DNA of 64,000 nucleotides, taken from a bacterium. GTDB taxonomy: Bacteria > UBP6 > UBA1177 > JAKLFG01. The stretch covers positions 1 to 64,000 of the forward strand of contig JAKLIW010000002.1 of the NCBI GenBank assembly GCA_022709425.1. Direction: 5' to 3'. The notes beneath the pieces are model-generated. The model ran no database searches and was not told the origin of the DNA. It saw only the letters and a list, made by a program, of their open reading frames with translations. This document shows positions 33,643 to 44,200 of the stretch, piece by piece; position 1 is the stretch's first letter; each line of letters starts with the position of its first letter. A program made the position numbers and the translations under genes.

Positions 33643-33887
33643 GGTTTCCTCCCCAATCTGCGGTCAAAGAACAAGGTTATTACCTTCCTCGGGTTCTTGC
33701 AAGGATTTACGATGATTCGCAGAAATCTTCCTTCGTACTCAGGAATGGCACCGATGAAATGGACGGTGCCATCGGGAAAGGTTTCCGTGCGTTCAGGTCG
33801 CCCGATCACCTCGCTAACCCATGATTCCTCGATACAGCGTTCAACCATCATTTGTTTTGCGTGATCGCTCAACTGGTACGAGGCCAT
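33639..33887 (-). CDS. DUF4258 domain protein (toxin-like partner)
   Basis: 82 residues, DUF4258: YQLSDHAKQMMVERCIEESWV (here the RelE-like family usually has SxHA..R..R), ETFPDGTVHFIG, FLRIIVNPCKNPRKVITLFFDRR. Probably a RelE/BrnT-fold protein and the toxin candidate of a two-gene module with DUF2283. I prefer ATG 33887 to an open TTG at 33905, because the family starts here. Followed directly by the DUF2283 gene. Confidence 0.8.
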   Translation of the reverse strand: MASYQLSDHAKQMMVERCIEESWVSEVIGRPERTETFPDGTVHFIGAIPEYEGRFLRIIVNPCKNPRKVITLFFDRRLGRKP

Positions 33888-33931
33888 ACGACCGCTCCAT
33901 TCCAAAGGGCGTGAAACTAAACCATCAAGCT

Positions 33932-33978
33932 CTCAACAGCGTAGCGCTCAACTCCTGCTCAACAACGTAGCGCTCAAC
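33932..33978. repeat. 21-bp direct repeat, two copies
   Basis: CTCAACAGCGTAGCGCTCAAC (33932-33952) recurs at 33958-33978 with one change, period 26 bp, between the end of the giant Cys-rich lipoprotein gene and the DUF4258 gene. Each copy contains the palindrome AGCGCT. Confidence 0.7.
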
Positions 33979-33990
33979 CACTTCCCTCAC

Positions 33991-36900
33991 TCAACTGCAC
34001 CCGCTCACGTCGTAGCCCTGACAGGTGCCGAGACACGTAGCGGTGCCGGAGGTGTAGGCGCCGAGCTCAGAACAATTTACCGTGTCGGAATCGCAGAGTT
34101 CGCCAGCTTTAATATCAATATTGCCGTCGCCGCAGTAGGGACCGGGACCATTGCATGTTCCATTACAGGGGCTGTTGTATGAACCGTTCTGTGGCCCAAG
34201 ATCACAAGTTTCAGGTCCATTTATCTCATTGTCGCCACAGCGGGGGCCCCAATCGGAACAAAGCTCATTACAGTGGCCATAGGTGCCGTTTTGCAATCCT
34301 TCGTCGCAAACTTCAATACCAAACAGCAATCCATCGCCACAGAAACCTTCATTAATGCCGGAGCAGGTTTCATTGCAGAATCCCAACACGCCATTGTTGA
34401 TACCGTCGTCACAGGTTTCAGCGAATTCGGTGTCGATATTTAGGTCCCCGCAAATAGGACCTGTTCCTGTGCAGGTGCTGTTACATATACCATAGTATTG
34501 TCCATTTGCGGCACCGAAGTCGCAAACTTCCCCATATGTTTCGTCAATTACTTCATCTCCGCAGAAGGGTCCCATGCCTGAGCAATCTGCCAAACAATGA
34601 CCATAAGAGCCATTATCTATTCCACTATCACAGCTCTCTTCGCCATTGATAATGCCATCGCCGCACTCAAGGATGAGGGTGCAATCAATATTACAATAGC
34701 CATAATTGCCGTTTGTGTCACCATCATCACAAAGCTCGTCGCCGTTTATAAAACCATCTCCGCATGCTGCAATATCTGAACATGTGGAATTGCAGTATCC
34801 ATAAGTACCGTTGAGATTGCCATCATCACAATATTCAAGTGCGTTAATAATATTATCGCCACAATGCTCGCCGAGGCCGGAACAATCGTCTTTACATTTG
34901 TTGTAGGTACCGTTTAATGCTTCCCCGTCATCACAAATCTCCCCGCCATTGATCAATCCATCGCCGCACTCGAGAATGTCGGTGCAGGTGCTGTTGCACT
35001 TGCCATAGGTGCCATTGTCATCGTTGTCGTCACAGAACTCATCACCGTTGATCAGTCCATCACCACAATGCAGGCCGGGGCCGGAACAATCAGTAGCACA
35101 GTTCCCGTAGGTGCCGTTGATCGTATCTCCATCATCGCATGATTCATAATCTCCTTGTAACAGACCGTCGCCGCACCGTGGTCCGGGGCCGTTACATGTT
35201 GCGTTGCAGGCATTCCCGTACTGGCCGTTGTAATAGCCAAGATCACAGGTTTCTCCCTCTTCCCCCTGAACAATGTTATCGCCGCAGTGAGGTCCCGGCC
35301 CGGTGCAATCGACTTTACAATGGCCATAGGTGCCATTATCTGCGCCGTCGTCACACACTTCATTTCCTTCTTCGAGAATGCCGTTGCCGCACTCCATGAT
35401 CGCGGTGCAGGTCGTATTGCAGTTGCCGTAGATGCCGTTCAGATCGGTACCATCGTCACAGGTCTCCGTTCCATTTACGGTGCCGTCACCACAACGCAAC
35501 CCGGGACCGGAGCAGTCGGCGGCGCAGTAGCCATAGGTGCCGTTCTGTGCAGAGTCATCGCATGATTCGTAGCCGATCTGCGTTACCCCGTCACCGCATT
35601 CAAGGTTGCCGGTGCAGGTACCGTTGCAGGCACCATAGGTCGTGCCGTTGGTCGTACCATCGTCGCAGGCTTCGGTGCCGTTGGTCAAGCCGTCACCACA
35701 TTCGAGTATGTCGGTGCAGGTATCGTTACAGAAACCGTAGGTGCCGTTATCACCACCACTGTCACAGGCTTCGGTGCCGTTGATGATGCCGTCGCCGCAT
35801 TCAAGGACATCGGTGCAGAATCCATTGCAGAAGCCGTATTTCCCGTTATCAGTACCGCTGTCACACTGTTCGGTGCCGTTAACGATGCCGTCACCGCATT
35901 CAAGAATGTCGGTACAGGCGCTGTTGCAGAAGCCATAGGTGCCGTTGTTGTCGCCGCTGTCGCAGTGCTCAAATCCGATATCGGTATTGCCGTCGCCGCA
36001 GTAGGGGCCGTCGCCGGAACAATCGCCCAAACAATGACCGTAGGTGCCGTTGTCATCGCCGTCATCGCAGGTCTCGTTCTCCGAGAATTGGATGATGGTG
36101 TCGCCGCACCGTGGAGCCGGGCCGTCGCAGGTGGCATTGCAAGCAGTGCCGTATTGTCCGTTGTTGTAACCCAGATCGCAGGTCTCTCCTTCGTCGGCTT
36201 GGACGATGGTGTCGCCGCACCGTTCACCGGGAGCGGAACACTCATCATTGCAGTGGCCGTAGGTGCCGTTCAGGAGTGCGCCGTCATCGCAGATCTCGTA
36301 TCCGGTAGAGGTGACGCCGTCGCCGCAGTAGGGGCCGACGCCGTCGCAGGTATCGTTGCACGCGCTATTGTAACTGCCGTTGCCTGCTCCCTCATCGCAG
36401 GTCTCATGATCGGCATCGACGATGGCGTCCCCGCAATGTGACGCCATGCCGTTGCAGAGAACATTGCATTTGCCGTAAGAGCCGTTGAGCGACGCGTCGT
36501 CGCATTCCTCGGGGCCGTCCACCGATCCGTCGCCGCATTCGAGGATATGGGTACAGTCGTTGTTGCATTTACCATAGGTGCCATTGCGGTTGCCGTCGTC
36601 ACAAATTTCATGGCCGGTATCGGTGTTACCGTCGCCGCAGTGGGCGCTTATGCCGTTACACTGAGTGTTGCACTTGCCGTAAGAACCGTTGAGCGATGCG
36701 TCGTCGCATTCCTCGGGGCCGTCCACCGATCCGTCGCCGCATTTAAGTATATCGCTACAATCGCTATTGCACTGGCCGTAGTACAGCCCGTTCGAAGGAC
36801 CGATATCGCAGAATTCAGAACCGGCCGCCAATGCGCCGTCGCCGCAGTAGGGGCCGTGACCCGAGCAGTCGGCCTTGCAGTGATCGTAGGTGCCGTTGAG

Positions 36901-38256
36901 GCCGCCGTCGTCGCAGACCTCCTCTCCGTTGACGATATCATCGCCGCAATGTTCGGCAAGCCCGGCGCAGGAGGTGTCGCAGTGGCCGTAGGTGCCGTTC
37001 AGGAGCAGGCCGTCGTCGCAGGTCTCTCCATTGACCGTATCGATGAATCCGTCGCCGCAGAAGGCATCCATCGCGGTGCAGTCATCGAGGCAGTAGCCGT
37101 ATCCGGCGCCGTTGTCGTTGCCGTTGTCGCAGTCCTCGCCGTCATCTTCCTGAAGAATGCCGTCGCCGCAGTGGGGCGCCATGCCGGCGGCGCATCCGGT
37201 GTTGCAATGACCGTAAGAACCGTCGTTGAAGGTGTCGTCGCAATCTTCCCCTTCATCGGTCTGCACGATGCCGTCGCCGCACCAGATCGTCTTACCGGTT
37301 ATGCATCCGGGGTTGCAATGGTCATATGAGCCGTCGTTCGCCCCGTCGTCGCAGTTCTCCTCGCTCTTGAAGAGCAGACCGTCGCCGCAGTAGGGACCGA
37401 CGCCGTCACAGGTGCGATTGCAAATGCCCTCATAGAGGCCGTTATCTTCACCCTCATCGCAGGTCTCGTCAAATTCGGTATCGACCACATCGTCACCGCA
37501 GTAATGGTCCGAACGGCCGTCCATGCATCCCGGTTTGCATCCGTTGTAACTGCCGTCGTTCAAGCCATCATCGCAGTCCTCTCCGGCGTATTTCTGCACC
37601 TTGCCGTCGCCGCAACGCGGTCCCGGGCCGGTGCAGGTGGTATTGCAGGGACTTCCGTACTCATTACTGTTCACGCCATCGCCCAGATCGCATATCTCGC
37701 CGTCATCAACGGCGCCATTGCCGCAAAGGGAGAGAATGACATCGGTATCGGTAAGGAGTTCGTCGCCGTCGATCAATAGTTCGTCGCCATCGAAGAGGAT
37801 ATCATCCATGTCGGGGAGGATAGCGGTGTCATCCTCGACCGGTTCGATGAAATCATCCGGTTCGACCGGATCGGATTCGGGAAGGATGTCTTCTTCCGGG
37901 ATGATGACACTATCGTCGGTCTCTTCGAAAAAGTCGTCGAATGTCTCTTCCGGTTCGGGCAGGACCGCTTCCTCATCGGGCTCCACCGCACCGTCATCGG
38001 CCGATGCCTCATCCTCGTCGGGATAGACCTTTTGGCAGGTCTTGTCGACACATTCGAGCCACGGCTGACACTCCTCACTTGTTTCGCACGGATCGCCGAT
38101 GTCGCCGAGGTCAAGTGCATCATCGTCGGTCAGGATGGTGTCGCCATCGAGGAAGGGGAAGTCGAAGTCGTTCTTCGGGTCCTTCTTATCGTCGCAGGCG
38201 ACAGAAAATAGGGTAACGACAAGAACGACACAAAGAAAAATCCGTGGGTACATCAA
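33991..38256 (-). CDS. giant Cys-rich repeat lipoprotein (DUF4215-like)
   Basis: 1421 residues. Signal peptide with lipobox FSVAC (Cys21) followed directly by Asp-Asp, then an acidic Asp/Glu spacer (about 22-170) and roughly 35 tandem units of 33-38 residues. Unit consensus: CGDGxxxxGxExCDDGxxNGTYGxCNxxCxxxGP, six Cys per unit, resembling DUF4215/Myxo-type Cys-rich repeats of predatory and deltaproteobacterial surface proteins. The Asp-rich loops may bind calcium and the even Cys number suggests disulfide-stapled beads on a stalk. The last unit is degenerate (ending ..CQGYDVSGCS) and may be a cap. The +2 Asp after the lipidated Cys would cause inner-membrane retention in enterics; whether that holds here is unknown. 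It starts 28 bp after the giant secreted protein gene, with GAGGGGGG as ribosome site. Confidence 0.85.
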   Translation of the reverse strand: MMYPRIFLCVVLVVTLFSVACDDKKDPKNDFDFPFLDGDTILTDDDALDLGDIGDPCETSEECQPWLECVDKTCQKVYPDEDEASADDGAVEPDEEAVLPEPEETFDDFFEETDDSVIIPEEDILPESDPVEPDDFIEPVEDDTAILPDMDDILFDGDELLIDGDELLTDTDVILSLCGNGAVDDGEICDLGDGVNSNEYGSPCNTTCTGPGPRCGDGKVQKYAGEDCDDGLNDGSYNGCKPGCMDGRSDHYCGDDVVDTEFDETCDEGEDNGLYEGICNRTCDGVGPYCGDGLLFKSEENCDDGANDGSYDHCNPGCITGKTIWCGDGIVQTDEGEDCDDTFNDGSYGHCNTGCAAGMAPHCGDGILQEDDGEDCDNGNDNGAGYGYCLDDCTAMDAFCGDGFIDTVNGETCDDGLLLNGTYGHCDTSCAGLAEHCGDDIVNGEEVCDDGGLNGTYDHCKADCSGHGPYCGDGALAAGSEFCDIGPSNGLYYGQCNSDCSDILKCGDGSVDGPEECDDASLNGSYGKCNTQCNGISAHCGDGNTDTGHEICDDGNRNGTYGKCNNDCTHILECGDGSVDGPEECDDASLNGSYGKCNVLCNGMASHCGDAIVDADHETCDEGAGNGSYNSACNDTCDGVGPYCGDGVTSTGYEICDDGALLNGTYGHCNDECSAPGERCGDTIVQADEGETCDLGYNNGQYGTACNATCDGPAPRCGDTIIQFSENETCDDGDDNGTYGHCLGDCSGDGPYCGDGNTDIGFEHCDSGDNNGTYGFCNSACTDILECGDGIVNGTEQCDSGTDNGKYGFCNGFCTDVLECGDGIINGTEACDSGGDNGTYGFCNDTCTDILECGDGLTNGTEACDDGTTNGTTYGACNGTCTGNLECGDGVTQIGYESCDDSAQNGTYGYCAADCSGPGLRCGDGTVNGTETCDDGTDLNGIYGNCNTTCTAIMECGNGILEEGNEVCDDGADNGTYGHCKVDCTGPGPHCGDNIVQGEEGETCDLGYYNGQYGNACNATCNGPGPRCGDGLLQGDYESCDDGDTINGTYGNCATDCSGPGLHCGDGLINGDEFCDDNDDNGTYGKCNSTCTDILECGDGLINGGEICDDGEALNGTYNKCKDDCSGLGEHCGDNIINALEYCDDGNLNGTYGYCNSTCSDIAACGDGFINGDELCDDGDTNGNYGYCNIDCTLILECGDGIINGEESCDSGIDNGSYGHCLADCSGMGPFCGDEVIDETYGEVCDFGAANGQYYGICNSTCTGTGPICGDLNIDTEFAETCDDGINNGVLGFCNETCSGINEGFCGDGLLFGIEVCDEGLQNGTYGHCNELCSDWGPRCGDNEINGPETCDLGPQNGSYNSPCNGTCNGPGPYCGDGNIDIKAGELCDSDTVNCSELGAYTSGTATCLGTCQGYDVSGCS
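33994..37735 (-). repeat. in-gene tandem array, ~35 units of ~105 bp
   Basis: DNA counterpart of the Cys-rich units. Units are divergent at DNA level and some are near duplicates (two consecutive-but-one copies encode CGDGSVDGPEECDDASLNGS). Units nearest the 3' end of the gene look more AT-rich than those near the 5' end. Confidence 0.85.
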
Positions 38257-38284
38257 TCCCCCCTCTTTTCTTTACCAAACCAAA

Positions 38285-41200
38285 TCAGTTAAGAGTAACC
38301 GTATCAATGCCCCAGTAATCAATGTTCCAAGTATCTGCTCCTGTAAAGCGGAATCTGACTTTTGGTGTAGCGCCACGACAGGCTGCCGGCAATGTCGCTG
38401 TTGCTTGTGTCCATGAAGTGGTTGAATCGCTGTTTGCATCGGCTTTCGTCCAGACATCATTTGTCCAAGTGGTTCCGTCGCCAGAACAATCGAAGCTCAT
38501 GTATTCGCCAGATCCTCCGTAATCGTCAAGATACCAGTAGAATTTAACGGTGGCTGTAGCGCATCCGGTGAGATTGGCGAGAGTTCCGGAAGTGATGGTT
38601 TGAGAATAACTATAACGTCGTGTCAAGTAATTCCACTTTTCCCAGCCTCCTGATTGGCCACCAGAGGTTTGTCTGCTCCAATTGTCTTCGCCGCTGGTGG
38701 TCCACTCGTCAGCACTATCCCATGTGGCAAGGGTCGTTGTGCCGGGACAAGAAAGACAGGCAGAGCCGGTCCATGTGTAACCGGCGGCACACTTGTAGTC
38801 ACAGGTGTTTATGACCGGCGTTTCATTGTAGGTGACGGTGGTATCATCCGCCGGACTCCAGCCGCCCGCAGTGGTATAGGTCTGGTTATAGGAATATGAA
38901 GCGGTGTTGTTATACCACACGGCTCCGGTGGGAAGTCCGGTACAGGCATACGTTTTAGCATTGGTACAAGTGGAGCCAACACGCGCATAATCCGTAGCGC
39001 ACCTGTAGCGACAAGCGGTATTGCTTCCGGTGGCGTTGTAGTCGGTCGTTGCGTCATCCACATTATTCCATGCCGCGCCGTTCCATGTCTGAAGATAGGA
39101 GGCAACGTTACTGTATATTGTTTCGACGGTTTGCGGTTTCGCCGCACAGGTATAGGTCTTGGAACACTGACCGGTCGTCTGCCAACCGCTACAATCGGCC
39201 TTGCAGGTAGCGGAAGTCGTAGTTCCGGCTATTCCGAGATTTGTACAGGTCTCGGTGGTGGTGGTGGGATCGCACACCTCTCCCGGATCAACGACCGAGT
39301 TGCCACAGCGGTAGCACGATGAAGGTGCATCCCCTGAACAATTCCAGCTCGTGTCTATGTTGCAGGAAGTACACCCGTCGCTTGCAGTACCATTGCCGTC
39401 GTCACACATTTCATAGGAGTTGTCACCGGTTTGATTGTAGAGGGCGGATATTTCAGTTACAGTCAGGGCGCGGTTGTAGACCTTAACCTCGTCTATCCAA
39501 CCCAAGAAGCGGTTTAGTGCTCCATTGTTGGCGGCGCCGATGGTCAGGAATTTGTCTTGAACGGCAGTTGTACCGACCGGTATCGTCACCGCCGCACCGT
39601 TGTCGGCATAGGCCAAGGCGCTCGGTCCGACTCCATCCCAGGTGACAACGACATGGTGCCATGCATTGTTGGCAACACTCGTTTTTATCTGGGTATTGGT
39701 ACCACCTTTCACTGCGACATAGACTCGGTTGTTATAGACATTCAGCGCAAAGGTTCCGCCGGTTGCGGTAGTGCTGAGATTTGCCAATGCCTGATAGATG
39801 GTCCCGGTGGTATTGGTCTGTTTGAACCAGAGACTGACGGTCCATGGATTGCCGGCGACCGCGTCAAGATTGCCTACCTGCGCTTTGAGTGTAGTGAGCA
39901 CATAGTCGTCGATGCCGTCGAAGCGCAACGCATTGCCGATCTTGCCGGAGGTCCACGCCGGCCCATTGGTAAGGGTACCGGTGATGCCGCTGCCCGAACT
40001 GTCGGTGGCCGTTGTTCCCGAAGTTTCGTCGAGGTGGAGAACCATCTTTTCGCTTCCTTCATAGAAACGGAGATTGCGAATATAGGTTTCCTGTGCCGAG
40101 ACATCGCTATAATTTAAAAGGAACATTATGGTAGCCGATTTGGTGCCGGTATGCCATGCAGCGTATACCCCCGTATCGCTCGATTCGCCGGTACGCGCCG
40201 CACCGGCGATCACGGCATTGACACGATCGGTATACCAAGTATCTGCGGTGAAAGTAGTTCCGACTTCGCCGAAGTAATCGTAACTGCCGGGATGCCCGGG
40301 CAACATCGTTCCGCCGCTGTCATAACTGTGAGTGCCGGCATACATGGTTTTTCCGGCATTGTTCTTGGTCATGACATCATACTTGATATAATAATTCTTG
40401 GTAGTGTCGATGGGTATCTTTGTGGTCAGATAGATGTTCTTATATCCCACCGCTTTCAGGGCATTGTTCGCTGCATCCCAAGTCAGAGTAGACCCCGTCG
40501 AACCGTCCACCGTGGTCCAGTTGGCGGGATTGGTCCAATCGGTGCCTACAATATAACTTCTGATGCCATCACCGCACGTGTTGGGTGTACAGTTGTTCTT
40601 GCAGGCATCGTTGTTGTTGAGATTGCCATCGTCGCACGCCTCACCGCAGATATCGCCGTCACCGCAGGTGTTGATGACCCGGTTCTTGCAGGTGTTGGAA
40701 CAATTGTCACAGTTGTCGGCATCGGCATCGTCGCACTGTTCGCCATCAGCCGCACAGGTAAGGCCATCGCCGCAGACATTGGCCGCTTTAATGGTGCAGG
40801 AGGTGGTGCAGGTGGAACAGGCACCATTGTTGGCCCCCAAGTCGCAGGCTTCAGTTCCCTCTTTAATGCCATTGCCGCAACTCGGCGTGCCTCGTTCACA
40901 GATGTAGGCCTGAGTGGCGGTGCAGGTGGCGTCGTTCCATGCGCCTCCCGCAAGCATGGATGCACACGGTTCACTAGCGCAATACCCATTGGGCGAATTG
41001 TTAGGTTCGCCAGAGTTCCAGTTGGTGTAGGTAACGGAAGAGCTGTCTTTCCAGTTCCAGCTGCGAGCGTATGCCGGAGCACCTGAAGCAGTTACGGTCA
41101 GCGTATATGCCCCCTTTGCCCCGCTGTAGCCGTCAACGAATATCCTGTAAGTGGTTCCTCTGGTAAGTGCTATGCTGACTGAATCAATAGAAGAGGAGCC

Positions 41201-44200
41201 TGCATCATTGTAAGCAAGCTGAGTAGAACAGGCGCTGTCTCGCACATATATGACGCGATCCCAAGAGGTCCCAGAATAATTGACCGCTATTACCCAAGTG
41301 CCGGTCCATGATGGAACAAAAGTGAAAACATGTTCCGGACCACTTCCTGAATCCCCTGTGTAGTAACTGGTAGAGAGGCTAGCGGTCGACCCCGTATAGG
41401 TGCCTCCATCTGGATCAATAGAAACAGCAGTCGGGCAGACGCCGCTTCCATAGCTACCGCCCGAGGATCCAGAACCGACAGCTCCGATACCATCTGTACA
41501 TGTATCGCTCAAGCCGATCCATGCATTACCGTTGTAAATGGTGTTGATCAGAAAATCTTTTTCATTCGAATCACCCACGGAAACCAGATTGCCGCTCATT
41601 GCTTGACATGCGGTCTGTGCATCGTCGAAGGTCTTTAGGACATTATATGGCGCGGGGGTGGTCGTGTCGAAATACTTGTAACAGTGGGACGTGGTGCTGT
41701 TATAGGACCAGCCGGTCTGACAGGGGTTCATGATACAGGTGTTCGAGGCGGTACAGGAGTTGCCCGCGCCGCAGTCGGCGTCGACCAGACACTGAACGCA
41801 GGCGTCGGTGGCCGGTTTGCATTTCATCTTGGATGTTCCCACCGTACTGCCGTAGAGCGCCACACACTGCGCGTTGCCGGTGGTCGAATTGTTGCCGGTG
41901 CATTCGACACACTGGGTAGTGGTGGTGTTATCTTCGCAGTTCGGGGTCGCGCCACCACAAGCGGTACAGTTCGAACCGCAGTAAGCGCTGGTATTGCAGT
42001 AAGCGCAGGTGTCGCCGGTACCATACTGGACCGTGCCGGTGCCGCGGTAGTAGTTGTTGCAGGTGCAGGTGTAGCCCGGTGTGCTGTCGGCGCAGGATGC
42101 GTTCACACTGCAATCGTGGCCGCCGGCGCATTCGTTGATATTGTAACAGGAACCGCTGGTGAAGCTGAATCCGGTCGAACAAGTGCAATTGTAACTGCCG
42201 ATCGTGTCGGTACAGGTCGCTGACGCGTCGCTATTGTTGTCGCACGGATTGGTGTTCACCACGCATTCGTCGATGTTGATGCAGGAAACACCGTTGTAAC
42301 TAAAGCCGCTCGAACAGGCACAGGAATAACTGCCGGTGGAGTTGGTGCAAACAGAACTGTTATCGCCGTTGTCGTTGCAGGGATTGGTGGTCGTACATTC
42401 GTTGACATCGACGCAATCATTGCCCGATTTGGTGTAGCCGGAGGCGCAGACGCAGAGGCTTCTATCCCACGCGGAGCAGTTGGTGAGACAGGAAGCGGCG
42501 CCCGATGCGTACGCGCCGCCGAAGGTGGTGCAGGCGGGCGTTCCGCCGTCGCATACCTCGTCGCCGACATTGCCGTTCACGACGTTGTCGCCACAGAAAT
42601 CACAGGTCCCGGTGTATCCGAAACCGTTCACCGAACCGATGCTCGTGGAGACATTCGTAGCCGAAACGCAGTCGGCGGTACAGGCCACGTTCCTGTTCGC
42701 GTGGACCGTGTATGCCGGGTAATTCGTGGCTCCCCACACTTTGCAGGTGATGCTGTTCGATCCGTAGGTGGTGCCGCTCTTGCCGGTTTCACACAGTTCG
42801 CCGCCTTCGATGATGCCGTTGCCGCAACCCGGCGTGCCGCGTTCGCAGACATAGGACATGGTCGTGGAACACTGGTTGTCATTCCATGTGCCCCATGTGG
42901 AATCGGCGGTCAAGCCCCACACCTGCGTGCACCGCTCATTGCCGTTCGAGTAGTCGGGCTGAGAGGCGCCCCAGTTGCGGTAGGCGTGGTTGTTGCCGTC
43001 GGTCCACGTGTATTGGGAGGCATAGTTGGCGGCCGTTATCGGAGGTCTGACATACATCGTTCCAGTGAGATCGGTGAGTCCCGCTATCATGATGTAGTAA
43101 GTGGTTCCAGAGGTGAAATTGTACGAATTGAGGTTTTCCCATCCCGATGTGGTGTTGTTTGCGCAGTCAAGCTTTGACCCGCAGTTGCAGGAAGTGTAGA
43201 TACTTACATTTGCATTGCCGGTGGAATTAACGGCGATCTCCCATCGTCCAGTGAGGTTAGGAGCGAATTTAAAAACAACATAATTTCCGGTTACGGTCGA
43301 TCCATCGCAGAGACAGCCAGTGGCGCTTGCGGAGGAGGTGTCAAAGCTGTATGTGCCGCCGCCGTTATTAATAGCGTATGAGGCACTACTACCACAGTTA
43401 TTCCCGTTCGCGGAACCGGTGCCGGGGCCGACCGCGTTGGCGGCGTTGTAGCCTAACCAATATTGACCTTGGGTAGGTACGCCGATGGAATCTCTGACCC
43501 AATTATTTTCCGCCAACGATTCAATGTTTACCAGATTGCCTTTTTGGTTGTCTACGCAATCGGTTTTAGCGGCATCGAAATTCAGCGGTCCCGTAAAATA
43601 CTTGTAGCAGTGGGTCGTTCCCGGATAATAAGACCAGCCGGTCTGGCAGGGGTTACAGGCGGCGCCGTCCCACGGATAGCCGGAGTTACAGGTATACCGG
43701 CATTCGGTGGTTGACGGTGCATCGTTGTGGGTCGCCACTTCGGATGGCGTCCATGCGGAGCCGTTCCATGTCTGGGTGATGGTGGTCGCCGTGTTGTAGG
43801 TCGAATTGGCATCCTTACCGGTGCACGCCTGAGACTGGGTGGCGGCGTCACAGGTCGATGTGCCGGTGTTCCACGTATAGTTCGTGGGACAGGTAAAGTT
43901 ACAATCGCCTGCGGTCGCGTTGAACTGGGTTGTGAGGACCGGCATAAAGGCCGAGCCATCCCACGTCTGGGTGTAGGTGCCGTTCTTGCCGCCGTCGTTC
44001 CAAATGGTGCCGGCCGGTTTTGCCGGGCAGGTGGCCGACTGGGTCGCCGGGGCACAGTTGGGGGAGGACCAGTTATAATTGAAATTGCACGCAAAGCGGC
44101 ATTCGGTGGTGCTGGCAACGGTATTGTGCGTGGCAACCGTGGAGGGTTCCCATGAATCGCCATCCCATGTCTGCGTGATGCTGGTCGCCGTGTTGTAGGC

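Noticed and set aside
36547-37329. Ala/Val-rich open frames opposite the Cys-rich repeat gene (also 35965-36441)
   Set aside because: Their repeats are only the complement of the CGDG..CDDG units; no ribosome site and no independent support.
33994-37735. Regular ~105-bp periodicity that could suggest a CRISPR array or satellite
   Set aside because: Period and variation are those of coding units with conserved Cys codons; no identical short repeats with unique spacers.
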